A stretch of 64,000 nt of DNA from Candidatus Allofournierella excrementigallinarum (GTDB taxonomy: Bacteria > Bacillota > Clostridia > Oscillospirales > Ruminococcaceae): the NCBI GenBank assembly GCA_019119025.1, contig DWXV01000024.1, forward strand, positions 1 to 64,000, in the 5' to 3' direction. The notes beneath the pieces are model-generated. The model had not been told where the DNA came from and did not search any database. It worked only from the letters and a program-made list of their open reading frames with translations. The translations under genes were made by a program, and so were the position numbers. Positions within the stretch are counted from its first letter, which is position 1. Each line of letters begins with the position of its first letter. Positions 35,270 to 44,249 of the stretch are shown one piece after another.

Positions 35270-37162
35270 TTATTCTTCTTCCTGCTCGTACTGCTCCTGT
35301 TCTTCCAGCAGCTTTTCCCACTCGTCAAAAAGCTCCTGTTGGTGGAAGCGGGTGTCCTCCAGCTCGTCGCAGGTGTCCCGCAGGAGGATGTGGTCCCGCA
35401 GCACCTCGGGGTCGTTGATGGAATTTTCCAGCTCCACCACCCGGGCGCCGATGGCCTCTATCTCATCCTCCACCACCTTGATGCGGGCGCGAAGTTCCGC
35501 GCGGCGGCGGCGCTGTTCCTTGCCGTAGGAGGCTTTGCCGCCGGTGGCGGTTTGCGCTGCGGGGGGCGGTTCGGGCGCTGCCTGGCCGCGGCCCATCATC
35601 TTTTCGTAGCTTTCATAGAGGGTGGCCCTGCCGTTCTCGATATAAAGGATGGGGCAGGCCAGGCTGTTCATCAGATAGCGGTCGTGGGTGATGAGCAGCA
35701 GGGTTCCCTCATAGGCTGTGAGCGCCTCGGTGAGGCTGTCCCGGGTGTAGATGTCCAGGTGGTTGGTGGGCTCGTCCATGAACAGCAGGTTGGGCCGTTC
35801 CAGCACGATCTCAGAAAGGCGCAGGCGTGCGAGTTCGCCGCCGGACAGCGCGCTGCAGGGCTTGAACACATCCTCGCCCCTAAAGCCGAAGCGGGCCAGA
35901 TGGCTGCGCACTTCCAGCTCGGTCATACGCGGCCATTTGTCCCAGATCGCGTCGATGACGCGGCCGCCGCGGCGAAACTGCTGCTGCTCGAAAACGCTGG
36001 CCTTTGCCCCGGCGCCCAGCCGCACCATTCCCCCGCTGGGCTTACGGCGCCCGGCCAGCACCTGCAGCAGGGTGGATTTGCCCGCGCCGTTGGGGCCGGC
36101 GATGACCAGCCGCTCGCCCCGCAGCACCTGCAGGTCAAAGGGTTCCAGCAGCGTGCGGCCTTCGATCTTGACGCAGAGGTTTTTGAGGGTCAGCAGTTCG
36201 TTGTAGGGCGTGACGTCGAACTCAAAGCGGAATTTCAGCTGCCGGGGCTCGCTGGCGGGCTTTTCGGTGATCTCCAGCTTTTCCAGCTGCTTGCGGCGGC
36301 TCTGGGCCATTTTGGTGGTGGAAGCCCGCACCAGATTGCGGGCGATGTAGTCCTCCAGCTTCTGCGCCTTGGCCACGTCGGCGTCGTGCTGCTTTTGCTG
36401 CAGGGCCACCGCCGCCTCTTTCTGGGGCAAAAAGGCGGAGTAATTGCCTTTGTAGCTGGTCAGGCCGTGGCCTTCCACTTCCCAGATGCGCGTGCAGATC
36501 TCGTCCAGAAAATAGCGGTCGTGGCTGACCACCAGCACCGCGCCGGAATAGCTCTTCAGGTAGCCTTCCAGCCATTCCATGGTGATGAAATCCAGATGGT
36601 TGGTGGGCTCGTCCAAAATCAGCACATCCGGGCGCTGGAGCAGCAGCCGCGCCAGGCACAGCCGGGTGTGCTCGCCGCCGGAGAGCACCGCCACGCTTTT
36701 CTGATAGGTCTCCGGCCCAAAGCCCATGCCGCTGAGCACCTTTTTGATATTCACGTCCATGTTGTAGCCGTCAGCCGCGTCAATGACCGCCGAAAGCCTG
36801 GCATGCTCTGCCAGGACCTCCTGGTCGTGGGGGTCCTTTTCCAGTTTTTTCTCCAGCAGGCGCATGCGGTTCATGGCGTCCAGCACCGACGCAAAGGCAT
36901 TGCGCATCTCGCCGTAAACGTCCTGCCGGGGGTCCAGCTTGCTGTTCTGTTCCAGATACCCCAGGCTCACGCCCCGGGTCAGCTGCATTTCCCCCTCGTC
37001 GGGCTGATACTCACCGCAGAGGATCTTGAGCAGAGTGGTCTTGCCGGCGCCGTTTTCGCCCACGATGCCGATGCGTTCCCCCTGCTCCACCGTGGCGCTG
37101 ATGCCCTCAAGGACCACCATCTCGCCAAAGCTCTTTCCGATGTTTTGTAAGGATAGTACCAT
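35270..37162 (-). CDS. ABC-F family ribosome-associated ATPase
   Basis: 630 residues, two ABC modules without TM domains: GENGAGKTTLL with LSGGEHTRL and LDEPTNHLD, then GPNGAGKSTLL with LSGGELARL and MDEPTNHLD. An interdomain arm rich in charged residues (about 235-300) and a coiled-coil C-terminus follow the Uup/YfmR pattern. Likely assists stalled or unusual translation; antibiotic protection cannot be excluded but there is no specific sign. The SD is weak. Lies 29 bp after the YjjG-like gene. Confidence 0.92.
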   Translation of the reverse strand: MVLSLQNIGKSFGEMVVLEGISATVEQGERIGIVGENGAGKTTLLKILCGEYQPDEGEMQLTRGVSLGYLEQNSKLDPRQDVYGEMRNAFASVLDAMNRMRLLEKKLEKDPHDQEVLAEHARLSAVIDAADGYNMDVNIKKVLSGMGFGPETYQKSVAVLSGGEHTRLCLARLLLQRPDVLILDEPTNHLDFITMEWLEGYLKSYSGAVLVVSHDRYFLDEICTRIWEVEGHGLTSYKGNYSAFLPQKEAAVALQQKQHDADVAKAQKLEDYIARNLVRASTTKMAQSRRKQLEKLEITEKPASEPRQLKFRFEFDVTPYNELLTLKNLCVKIEGRTLLEPFDLQVLRGERLVIAGPNGAGKSTLLQVLAGRRKPSGGMVRLGAGAKASVFEQQQFRRGGRVIDAIWDKWPRMTELEVRSHLARFGFRGEDVFKPCSALSGGELARLRLSEIVLERPNLLFMDEPTNHLDIYTRDSLTEALTAYEGTLLLITHDRYLMNSLACPILYIENGRATLYESYEKMMGRGQAAPEPPPAAQTATGGKASYGKEQRRRRAELRARIKVVEDEIEAIGARVVELENSINDPEVLRDHILLRDTCDELEDTRFHQQELFDEWEKLLEEQEQYEQEEE

Positions 37163-37191
37163 GTTCGTTCCGTTTCTCTGGCAGAGCCGGC

Positions 37192-37941
37192 TCAGCCGCC
37201 CTGCTCAAACTGATGTTTGCGCCGGGTCTGGCCCACGTTTTCCAGTTCGTCCGGCTCCATGACGATGGCGTACAGTTCCTCCCAGGCGCGCACGGTGTGG
37301 GTGGGCCCGTTCTCCGCGGGAGCTTCCTTGCCTTCCCAATTGAACCAGCAGGTATCCAGCCCTGCGTTCTGGCCGCCCTTCACATCGGCGGTGAGGCTGT
37401 CGCCCACCACCAGCACCTTGCCCCGGTTCTCGATGCCCAGGCTGCGCAGGGCCGTCTCGAAAAAGCGGCGGTTTGGTTTTTCCACGCCGAGGCGCTCGGA
37501 GATGAACACAGCGTCCATATACGCGCCCAGGCCGGACTCTTTCAGCCGCTTTTCCTGCACGTGCTCCACACCGTTGGTGACCACCGCAAGGGTGGCTACC
37601 TCCGACAACTCCTTCACAGCCTCCAGCGCGCCGGGCATCAGGTCGGGATGCTCGCTGAGGCGGTCCAGATAGAAGGCGTTCATCCGCGCTGCGTCGCCGG
37701 TGGCTCCCAGCGCCGCCAGCAGTTCCTCAAAGCGGCGGACCACCAGCTTGTCCCGCTTGATCTGGCCTTTTTCCAATGCGGCCCAGAGGCCCTTGTTGAT
37801 GGTGTGGTAGGTGTGCTCCACTTCATCGGTGGCAGGCAGGCCGAACTCGCTCATCGTTTCGTGAAAAGCCTTGTGCTCGGCAGCAGCAAAATCCATCAAG
37901 GTGCCGTCCACATCCAGCAAAAGGCAATGATAATATGCCAT
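37192..37941 (-). CDS. YjjG-family HAD nucleotidase
   Basis: 249 residues. HAD motifs LLLDVDGTLMDF (nucleophile Asp), VVTNGVEHVQ, and VVGDSLTADVKGG. The long cap region and GVEKPNRRFFETAL fit YjjG-type (noncanonical pyrimidine) 5'-nucleotidases that cleanse nucleotide pools. GGGAG before the ATG. Probably co-transcribed with the ABC-F gene. Confidence 0.88.
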   Translation of the reverse strand: MAYYHCLLLDVDGTLMDFAAAEHKAFHETMSEFGLPATDEVEHTYHTINKGLWAALEKGQIKRDKLVVRRFEELLAALGATGDAARMNAFYLDRLSEHPDLMPGALEAVKELSEVATLAVVTNGVEHVQEKRLKESGLGAYMDAVFISERLGVEKPNRRFFETALRSLGIENRGKVLVVGDSLTADVKGGQNAGLDTCWFNWEGKEAPAENGPTHTVRAWEELYAIVMEPDELENVGQTRRKHQFEQGG

Positions 37942-38051
37942 GGGTCGATCTCTCCCTTTTCATATCCTTTGCCGCCCTTTCCGGCGGCGCTTACCTTGTC
38001 TATTATCGCTTATTCCGCCCCATTCGTCAAGGGAAGCGGCGCACAGATGCA

Positions 38052-38091
38052 GCGGCACCCGGACATGCCGAAGCCATTGTCCGGGTGCCGC
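38052..38091. other. Perfect 14-bp inverted repeat downstream of the Cys-rich gene
   Basis: Arms 38052-38065 and 38078-38091 with a 12-nt loop, 5 bp after the stop. No T-run on either side. Possibly a Rho-independent-like pause or an mRNA-stabilising hairpin. Confidence 0.6.
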
Positions 38092-38096
38092 CGCGC

Positions 38097-38375
38097 TCAC
38101 AGGTCGATGATGGGATAAGCGCCTTCCTCCGACGCCGTGCAGCCGCAGCGGCCGCCGGTGCATTCCACAGGGTCAGGATCAGGTTCAGGCTCGGGCGTGC
38201 AGGTGCAGCTGTCCTCGCAGCTGCAGCAGTTCTGGCAGCCGCAACATTCGCCGCATCTGCAGTCCGGCGTGGCCACCGGTTCGCCCCAGTTCAGATCATA
38301 GTTCTCCACACTGCCGTTGGTCACGTCTTCGTCGCCCGGGGCATACGCCCGCAGGCATTGGCACAAATCAGTCAT
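38097..38375 (-). CDS. Cysteine-rich small protein, unknown function
   Basis: 92 residues from ATG 38375 (GGGAGG upstream), 15 of them Cys: C5, C7, ten between 39 and 59 in CxC, CC and CxxC pairs, then C72, C77, C79, separated by an acidic Pro-rich linker of E-P/D-P repeats. No signal peptide. Pattern suggests metal binding (metallothionein-like) or a heavily cross-linked peptide. No maturase gene is adjacent. It stands between gpsA and the YjjG-like gene, without clear operon logic. No family recognised. Confidence 0.6.
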   Translation of the reverse strand: MTDLCQCLRAYAPGDEDVTNGSVENYDLNWGEPVATPDCRCGECCGCQNCCSCEDSCTCTPEPEPDPDPVECTGGRCGCTASEEGAYPIIDL

Positions 38376-38446
38376 GGTCAAACGCCTCCCTTGCCCCAAT
38401 GTATGCAGCCCTGCGAGGGGGTGTGCGCGGGGGGCAGGCAGTACGC

Positions 38447-39409
38447 TCAGTAGTCGAATTCACCCTTGACCGAACGGCTGAACAGGCGCGGGATGACTTC
38501 AACCGCGGAAAGGCCGTTGTACAGCAGGTCGTTCACTGTCTGGCAGATGGGCAGGTCCACCTTGTATTCCTCGCCCAGCCGCACCAGCGCCTGCACGGTG
38601 GAAGCGCCTTCGGCAAGGCGGTCGAAGGGCTCGCCCTTGATGAAGCTCTCGCCGAACTGGCGGTTGTGGCTGTGGGAAGAAAACAGGGTGGCCTGGTAAT
38701 CGCCCAGGTGGCACAGGCCATAGGCCGAAAGCTCGTTGCCGCCCATGGCGCGGATGAGCCGGGCTATTTCCCGGGCGCCCCGGGCCATCAGCGCGCCCTT
38801 GAGGCTGGTGTAGCCCGCCCCATCCAGCATGCCGGCGGCAATGCCAATGACGTTTTTGGCGGCGGCGCCCACCTCGGTGCCGATGAGGTCGCGCCCTTTG
38901 TACAGGCGGATGAGGTCGCTGCTGAGGTTATCCACGATGAAGTCGGTGGTGGCGGGGTCGTCCGAATCCACCACCATACAGTTGGGCACCCCGGCAGAGA
39001 AATCCTGCACATGGCCGGGCCCCACCCACACCGCAACCTTCACCGGCTGGGTGACCTCTTCGCGGAACACCTGGGTCAGGCGCTTGCCGGTGGCTACTTC
39101 GATGCCCTTCATGCAAAGGATAAAGGTCTTTCCCTTCACATCAAACTGCTGAATCTGCGCCGCCAGCTGCCGCAGCTGCTGGGCGCTGATGGAAATGACC
39201 ACCACCGGCCCAAAGGCCAGCGCGGCGGCCAGATCATCCCCTAAAAGAAGAGAATCCGGCAGGGTCTGATATTCGTTTCTGCGCTCGGCCCGCAGCCGGG
39301 CAAGCCCGCGGGAACCGGGGCGGCCCCACAGCAGGACCTCGTTCTTTGCGCAATGATAGGAAGCCAGAAAAGTGCCCCAACGGCCGCAGCCCAGGACGGA
39401 AAGTTTCAT
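38447..39409 (-). CDS. gpsA: Glycerol-3-phosphate dehydrogenase [NAD(P)+]
   Basis: Reduces dihydroxyacetone phosphate to sn-glycerol-3-phosphate for phospholipid synthesis. 320 residues, Rossmann motif VLGCGRWGTFLA at the N-terminus, and the C-terminal domain with VGAAAKNVIGIAAGM, where the Lys is the catalytic residue of the family. AAGGAG before the ATG. Slightly short but complete. Confidence 0.92.
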   Translation of the reverse strand: MKLSVLGCGRWGTFLASYHCAKNEVLLWGRPGSRGLARLRAERRNEYQTLPDSLLLGDDLAAALAFGPVVVISISAQQLRQLAAQIQQFDVKGKTFILCMKGIEVATGKRLTQVFREEVTQPVKVAVWVGPGHVQDFSAGVPNCMVVDSDDPATTDFIVDNLSSDLIRLYKGRDLIGTEVGAAAKNVIGIAAGMLDGAGYTSLKGALMARGAREIARLIRAMGGNELSAYGLCHLGDYQATLFSSHSHNRQFGESFIKGEPFDRLAEGASTVQALVRLGEEYKVDLPICQTVNDLLYNGLSAVEVIPRLFSRSVKGEFDY

Positions 39410-39440
39410 GGTGCGTTCTCCTTGCTGTTTTGATTCGTGA

Positions 39441-39473
39441 AAAGGCCGCCCTGCCGGGCAGGGCGGCCTTTTT
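39441..39473 (-). terminator. Terminator of the anchored SGNH gene
   Basis: GC-rich stem of about 13 bp just after the SGNH stop, followed on the minus strand by TTTT. On the plus strand TTTTT also follows. Confidence 0.75.
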
Positions 39474-39478
39474 GCATC

Positions 39479-41476
39479 TCAGGACTGACCGTCCGCCTGT
39501 GTCGGCGCGGCTGCTGTCACAACGACCTGCATGCTCTTTTCAAACTTATTGTATCCGTCTGCTGTCACCGTTACAGAGACCGTATAAGTGTTTGCTTCCT
39601 GCGGCGTGAAGGAAGCGCTGTTGCTGCTTCCACCGACTGCGCCTCCCCAGGTGATGGTGTAATTGGCAGGCAGATTACCGATCAGTGTAAAGTTGCATTC
39701 CTGCCCGATCGTTGCAGTCTGCGGGCCAGAGAGGGAAAGATCCATGTTCTGGAGAGCTTTTCCGCTTACAGTGATGGTCGTAGTGCCGCTCACGTTGCCG
39801 ATTTTCGCGGTGACCGTGTAGGTCACGGGCGAAGTGCTTTCATTTTTGGGGAAGGTCACCGCGGTGCTGGAGCCGGTGGAAGCGCTCAGGGTGGCGGCGG
39901 GAGACACGGTCCAGTTAATGGTGCCCTGCGCGTTGCTGGGCGTAACGCTTGCCGTAAGGTTGATCAGTCCTCCGTCGCTGGAAAGCGACACACCGCCGCC
40001 ACTGATGCTGATGCCGGTGGGGCTCGCCGCCGCAGCTTTCGCAGTCAGCGTATAGGTGGCGCTGTAGGTCTTGCCGTTCAGGGTCACGTTCGCCTTGATC
40101 TCGTAGGTGCCCTCTTTGTCCGGGGTATAGCCGGCGCTGATGCCGCGGCGGAACTCGGTGCCGTTGACGGTCCAGTAGATGTCGTTGTCCACATTGATGC
40201 TGGAGCGGTCGCTCACATTGGCGTGCAGGGTAACGCCCTGGCCCACTGTGGTGGTGCCGGAACTGCCCTCCTTGATGCTCACCACAAGCTTCGCGCCGAA
40301 CATGGCGGTCACGTTGACGTTCTGCTTGAAGTCCTTGTCGGTGCGGGTGGCGCTGGTGTTGCCGTCGCTCCACTTGAGGAACTCATAGCCGTCGGCAGGC
40401 ACGGCGGTCACCGAAACGCTGCTCTTGCTGGTCAGGTCCTTGAAGTTCAGGCTGGTGACGCCCTTCTTGTCGCCGCTGGTCAGGGTGCCGCCCACGTTCT
40501 TGTCCACATTGTACTGGGCGGTATAGGTCTTTTCATCCGGCGAGGGAGTCGGAGTGGCAGTCACCGTGCCGGTGGAGCCGGTCTTGCGGCGCTCGGGGAT
40601 GTTGTCGGTGTCAGGGCGGCGGTCCTCAGTGCCCAGGTAGGCATGGGTGCGGGCATATTCCATAATGGCGGTCAGCGCGTCCTTTTTCAGATGGATGTCG
40701 CCGGACAGGAAGTACTGAGACTTGCCGTAGCCGTCGTCCCCCACCAGGACTTCGCTGACATTCAGGAATTTGTAGCCATTGTCGGCACACACCTGAGCCA
40801 GCGCATCGTTGAACTCGTTGATCGTCTCCATGCTCATGCTGGCATAGCTGGAGTGGTCCTCGGGGATGGGAGGCACGGCGGAAACGATGATATCGGTGTA
40901 GGGATAGGCCGTCTTGACGGCCTCCAGAGCGGTGCGGTAGTTGGAGGCGAAATCAGAGGCGCTCATGGTGCCGTCGGCGTTGTTGGTTCCCATCATCACG
41001 ATGATGCGGCGGGGCTTCATCTTGGCCAGCGCATCGGGGATGGAATAGCCGTTGTCATCGCCTTTGAAATAGATGGACTTGTCGGTGGTGAACTCCTGGA
41101 TACCCAGGCCTTCCACCGCCACCACCTGATCCAGGTCCAGCAGATTGTACTGATAGTAGCGGTAGGTGTTGGAGTCGCCCACGAAGATGGTCTCGTTGAT
41201 ATACTCCGCGCCGGCGTCTTCGGTCCCGCCCAGCACAGCGTCGCCGTACTTGCTGGCGTCAAAGCCGCCCGTCACGATCTGGCTGGTGCCGGAGGAAGCC
41301 TGGCTGGTGCTGCCCGAATCGGGCTCGCCGCCGCCGGCTTTGGAAACGATGACGCTTACCACCGCAATGGTGACGATCAGCACAAGGGCGCAGATACCCA
41401 GCACGATGGCTGCCTGCTTCTGCTTGGGGGTGAGCGGCGCCGGGCCGCCACGGGACTTGCGTCTGTTCTGAGGCAT
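39479..41476 (-). CDS. Membrane-anchored SGNH hydrolase with InlB-like and Ig-like repeats
   Basis: 665 residues. Basic N-terminus, one TM helix (about 23-45), a Ser/Gly linker, then an SGNH domain (about 94-285) with FVGDSNTY (S102), MMGTNNAD and SGDIHLKKDA (D260, H262). After a Thr/Pro linker comes an InlB B-repeat-like module (about 317-400, ending NVTAMFG) and two to three bacterial Ig-like (Big) domains to the end. Outer-surface enzyme, probably deacylating wall or glycan esters while the repeats bind or space. AAGGAGGG SD. Confidence 0.82.
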   Translation of the reverse strand: MPQNRRKSRGGPAPLTPKQKQAAIVLGICALVLIVTIAVVSVIVSKAGGGEPDSGSTSQASSGTSQIVTGGFDASKYGDAVLGGTEDAGAEYINETIFVGDSNTYRYYQYNLLDLDQVVAVEGLGIQEFTTDKSIYFKGDDNGYSIPDALAKMKPRRIIVMMGTNNADGTMSASDFASNYRTALEAVKTAYPYTDIIVSAVPPIPEDHSSYASMSMETINEFNDALAQVCADNGYKFLNVSEVLVGDDGYGKSQYFLSGDIHLKKDALTAIMEYARTHAYLGTEDRRPDTDNIPERRKTGSTGTVTATPTPSPDEKTYTAQYNVDKNVGGTLTSGDKKGVTSLNFKDLTSKSSVSVTAVPADGYEFLKWSDGNTSATRTDKDFKQNVNVTAMFGAKLVVSIKEGSSGTTTVGQGVTLHANVSDRSSINVDNDIYWTVNGTEFRRGISAGYTPDKEGTYEIKANVTLNGKTYSATYTLTAKAAAASPTGISISGGGVSLSSDGGLINLTASVTPSNAQGTINWTVSPAATLSASTGSSTAVTFPKNESTSPVTYTVTAKIGNVSGTTTITVSGKALQNMDLSLSGPQTATIGQECNFTLIGNLPANYTITWGGAVGGSSNSASFTPQEANTYTVSVTVTADGYNKFEKSMQVVVTAAAPTQADGQS

Positions 41477-41490
41477 GCAATTGCCCTCCT

Positions 41491-42150
41491 TTAATCATTT
41501 GCTCCCTGGCCGAGGATGAAATCAGCCAGCTGTTCACAGGTCTGAGCCGCGAAGCACGGTTCGAAGGGAAGCAGCTCTTCCCTGCTTCCATACCCGTACA
41601 GCACCGCCGCTGCCGGCACGGCGCAGTCTGCCGCGCCGCGCATGTCGTCGGCCCGGTCGCCCACCATGAGCACCCGCGCGCCTTTCAGTTCCGGGCGCAC
41701 CAGCACCGTGCGCATCACAGCCGTTTTCGTGTCTACGCTCTTGTCTTCACTGGCGCCGCCGATGAAGGTGAAATGATCCGCCAGGCCCAGTTCCCGCAGG
41801 ATGGGGGTCACCACCGAGGTGGGTTTGGACGTGGCGGTGTAGAGTTTTACACCTGCACGTTGCAGCCGCTGCAGCATTTCCGGCACGCCGGGAAACACCT
41901 GACACTGATGCTGGCCCACCTCGTGATAGCGGTCGCGGTAGATGCGCACCATGCGCTCCACATCCTCTTCCCTGCGCATGTGCTCGGCAAAGCTGCGCCG
42001 AAGCGGAGGTCCAAGGTATCGGTTGAGGTCGATCCCCGCAGGGTCGATGCCCACCGCGCGGAAGGTGTACTCCATGGTCGCGAGGATACCTGGACTGGAA
42101 TGGATCAATGTGCCGTCCACATCAAACAGCACTGCGTCAAAACAAGCCAA
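41491..42150 (-). CDS. HAD-superfamily phosphatase (phosphoglycolate phosphatase-like)
   Basis: 219 residues from a TTG at 42148-42150, preceded by AGGAAAGGCGG. Motifs: AVLFDVDGTLIHSS, TATSKPTSVV, and MVGDRADDMRGA, with a helical cap between about 20 and 85. Fits Gph/PGP-like HADs. The TTG start is chosen because no ATG or GTG aligns with motif I and the SD is well placed. It lies 14 bp before the SGNH gene, so the two may be co-transcribed. Confidence 0.85.
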   Translation of the reverse strand: MACFDAVLFDVDGTLIHSSPGILATMEYTFRAVGIDPAGIDLNRYLGPPLRRSFAEHMRREEDVERMVRIYRDRYHEVGQHQCQVFPGVPEMLQRLQRAGVKLYTATSKPTSVVTPILRELGLADHFTFIGGASEDKSVDTKTAVMRTVLVRPELKGARVLMVGDRADDMRGAADCAVPAAAVLYGYGSREELLPFEPCFAAQTCEQLADFILGQGAND

Positions 42151-42259
42151 ACTGGCACCGCCTTTCCTGTGTTGGACGCGGCTTTTGGGCCGTGCCGCAG
42201 GCGCCGCCTGCCGTTCGAAAGAGCGGGCCGGGTGGACCCGGGGCAGCGCCGGCAAAGTT

Positions 42260-42288
42260 ATTATACCATTTTTCCTGTTCCGACACAA
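42260..42288 (-). promoter_or_regulatory. Promoter of the HAD-SGNH unit
   Basis: TTGTGT (42283-42288), 17 bp, TATAAT (42260-42265). Confidence 0.75.
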
Positions 42289-42357
42289 CGCAAAGGCGTG
42301 GAATTTCACCAGGCCGACGTTTATAATACGATACGCTTCCTTTAAATATTGCAAAAA

Positions 42358-42381
42358 GCCCGGCGCGTCGCCGCGCCGGGC
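42358..42381 (-). terminator. Terminator of the TrpXYZ-type operon
   Basis: Perfect 10-bp GC stem (GCCCGGCGCG) with T-run on the minus strand, 16 bp after the ATPase stop. Confidence 0.9.
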
Positions 42382-42396
42382 CAAAAATCGCATGAT

Positions 42397-43191
42397 TCAG
42401 GAAAGGAGCATCCGGTCGTTGTCCAGTTCGCTTCCGCTGGCCTGCTCGAATTTCAGCAAGAGATCCGCCACTTTCAGATTCTTCTTTTCTTCGCCGCTCA
42501 CGTCATAGATGACGCGGCCCTCATGCATCATGATGAGCCGGTTACCGTACTGGATGGCGTCCTTCATGTTGTGGGTGATCATCAGCGTAGTGAGGTTGTG
42601 CTCCGCCACGATCTTTGCGGAAAGCTCCAGCACCTTGGCCGCCGTTTTTGGGTCCAGGGCAGCGGTGTGCTCGTCCAGAAGGAGCAGTTTGGGCTTTTTC
42701 AGGGAAGCCATCAGCAGGGTGAGCGCCTGACGCTGGCCGCCGCTGAGCAGGCCCACCTTGGTGGTGAGCCGGCTTTCCAGGCCCAGGCCCAGCATCTTGA
42801 GCTGCTCTTTGTACTCTTCCTGTTCCTCCCGGGTAATGCCGGGGCCAAGGCCGCGGCGCTGGCCGCGCCGGGCCGCCAGGGCCAGATTCTCCTCGATCTG
42901 CATGGTGGCGGCTGTGCCGATCATGGGGTCCTGAAAGACGCGGCCGATGTACTTTGCCCGCTTGTGCTCCGGCAGGCGGGTGATGTCCACGCCGTCGATC
43001 ATGATGGCGCCGGAATCCACCGGCCACACGCCCGCCACCGCGTTCAGCAGCGTGCTTTTGCCCGCCCCGTTGCCGCCGATCACGGTGACGAAGTCGCCCT
43101 CGTCCAGATGCAGCGACAGGCCGTTCAGCGCCGCCTTTTCGTTGACGGTCCCTGCGTTGAAGGTCTTGGAGATGTTTTTGACGTCAAGCAT
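42397..43191 (-). CDS. ABC importer ATPase (TrpZ-type)
   Basis: 264 residues. Walker A GGNGAGKSTLL, signature LSGGQRQAL, Walker B followed by DEHTAALD, a variant characteristic of the PF04392-linked (TrpXYZ) importers. Powers uptake with the permease whose gene it overlaps by 8 bp. Substrate likely an aromatic amino acid or similar, by family. Confidence 0.88.
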   Translation of the reverse strand: MLDVKNISKTFNAGTVNEKAALNGLSLHLDEGDFVTVIGGNGAGKSTLLNAVAGVWPVDSGAIMIDGVDITRLPEHKRAKYIGRVFQDPMIGTAATMQIEENLALAARRGQRRGLGPGITREEQEEYKEQLKMLGLGLESRLTTKVGLLSGGQRQALTLLMASLKKPKLLLLDEHTAALDPKTAAKVLELSAKIVAEHNLTTLMITHNMKDAIQYGNRLIMMHEGRVIYDVSGEEKKNLKVADLLLKFEQASGSELDNDRMLLS

Positions 43192-44131
43192 TGCGGGCGC
43201 CTCCCTTCTTCACCGATTTGGAGAAATACCGGTCCTTCCAGTAGGGCACCGACAGGAACAGCGCCACCACCAGCGCCGCCAGTAGCTTCAGGTAGTTGGC
43301 GTTGAGGCCAAGGGCCAGCACCGCCTGCAGCACAATGTAGTAGATGATGGAGCCCAGCACCACCGCGAACAGCTTGAGGGCGAAATTGACGAACACCTTG
43401 CCGAAAATGACCTCGCCGATGATGACGGCGGCCAGGCCGATGACGATGGCGCCGCGGCCCATGTTGATCTCGCTGGCGCTGTTGTACTGGGCCAGCAGCG
43501 CGCCGGAGAGGGCCACCAGACCGTTGGAGACCACCAGCCCCAGCACCTTGGCAAAGTTGGTGTTGATGCCCTGGGCGCGGGCCATGTTGGCGTTGGCGCC
43601 GGTGGCGCGCAGAGAGCAGCCCAGCTCGGTGCCGAAAAACCAGTAGAGCACAGCGATGATGGCCAGGGTGAACAGGCCGCCCACAAAGATGGGATGCCGC
43701 CAGAACGGGCGGGCGCCCTTGGCCACGTCGGTGACGAAGCGCAGGGAGACCAGCAGCTTGTCCAGCATTTCGTTGGTGGTCACGTTGATGGCCACGGTGG
43801 CCTTCATGCCCATGATGGCCATATTGATGGAATACAGCCCCAGCTGGGTCAGGATGCCCGCCAGAATGGCCGGGATGCCGCAGGCTGTCTGCAAGAGGCC
43901 GGTGACAAGGCCCGCCGCCATGCCCGCCAGCGTGGCCGCCAGCATGGCCAGCCACAGGTTGGCCCCGCCGGTGAACATCACCGCAAACACCGCCGCACCG
44001 GTGCACAGAGAGCCGTCCACCGTGAGGTCCGCGATGTCCAGGATGCGGAACGTGATGTACACGCCGATGGCCATGATGCCCCAGATCAGCCCCTGGGACA
44101 CAGCGCCCGGCAGCGCGTTGAGAAAATCCAT
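43184..44131 (-). CDS. ABC importer permease (TrpY-type)
   Basis: 315 residues, about 8-9 TM helices. GVYITFRILDIADLTVDG and the C-terminal ALGLNANYLKLLAALVVALF fit the LivH-like permeases that partner PF04392 binding proteins. Forms the channel of the importer. Preceded by a strong terminator that separates it from the binding-protein gene. Confidence 0.88.
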   Translation of the reverse strand: MDFLNALPGAVSQGLIWGIMAIGVYITFRILDIADLTVDGSLCTGAAVFAVMFTGGANLWLAMLAATLAGMAAGLVTGLLQTACGIPAILAGILTQLGLYSINMAIMGMKATVAINVTTNEMLDKLLVSLRFVTDVAKGARPFWRHPIFVGGLFTLAIIAVLYWFFGTELGCSLRATGANANMARAQGINTNFAKVLGLVVSNGLVALSGALLAQYNSASEINMGRGAIVIGLAAVIIGEVIFGKVFVNFALKLFAVVLGSIIYYIVLQAVLALGLNANYLKLLAALVVALFLSVPYWKDRYFSKSVKKGGARNA

Positions 44132-44192
44132 GAGTCTTCCCTCCTGCGGGGCGGCACATCGCCCCGTTGATGCTTTTCCTTACTACTATAGC

Positions 44193-44232
44193 AAAAAGCA
44201 GAGGAAAAGGAAAGCCTTTTCCTCTGCTTTTT
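44193..44232 (-). terminator. Strong terminator between binding-protein and permease genes
   Basis: Perfect 18-bp stem (44193-44210 / 44215-44232), loop AAAG, with T-run. Lies inside the operon and should make the binding protein more abundant than the membrane parts. Confidence 0.93.
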
Positions 44233-44249
44233 TCGCGCGATCCATCAAA

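Noticed and set aside
35270-37162. Antibiotic resistance ABC-F protein
   Set aside because: Motifs and arm length fit the housekeeping Uup/YfmR group as well; nothing specific to resistance subfamilies can be read by eye.
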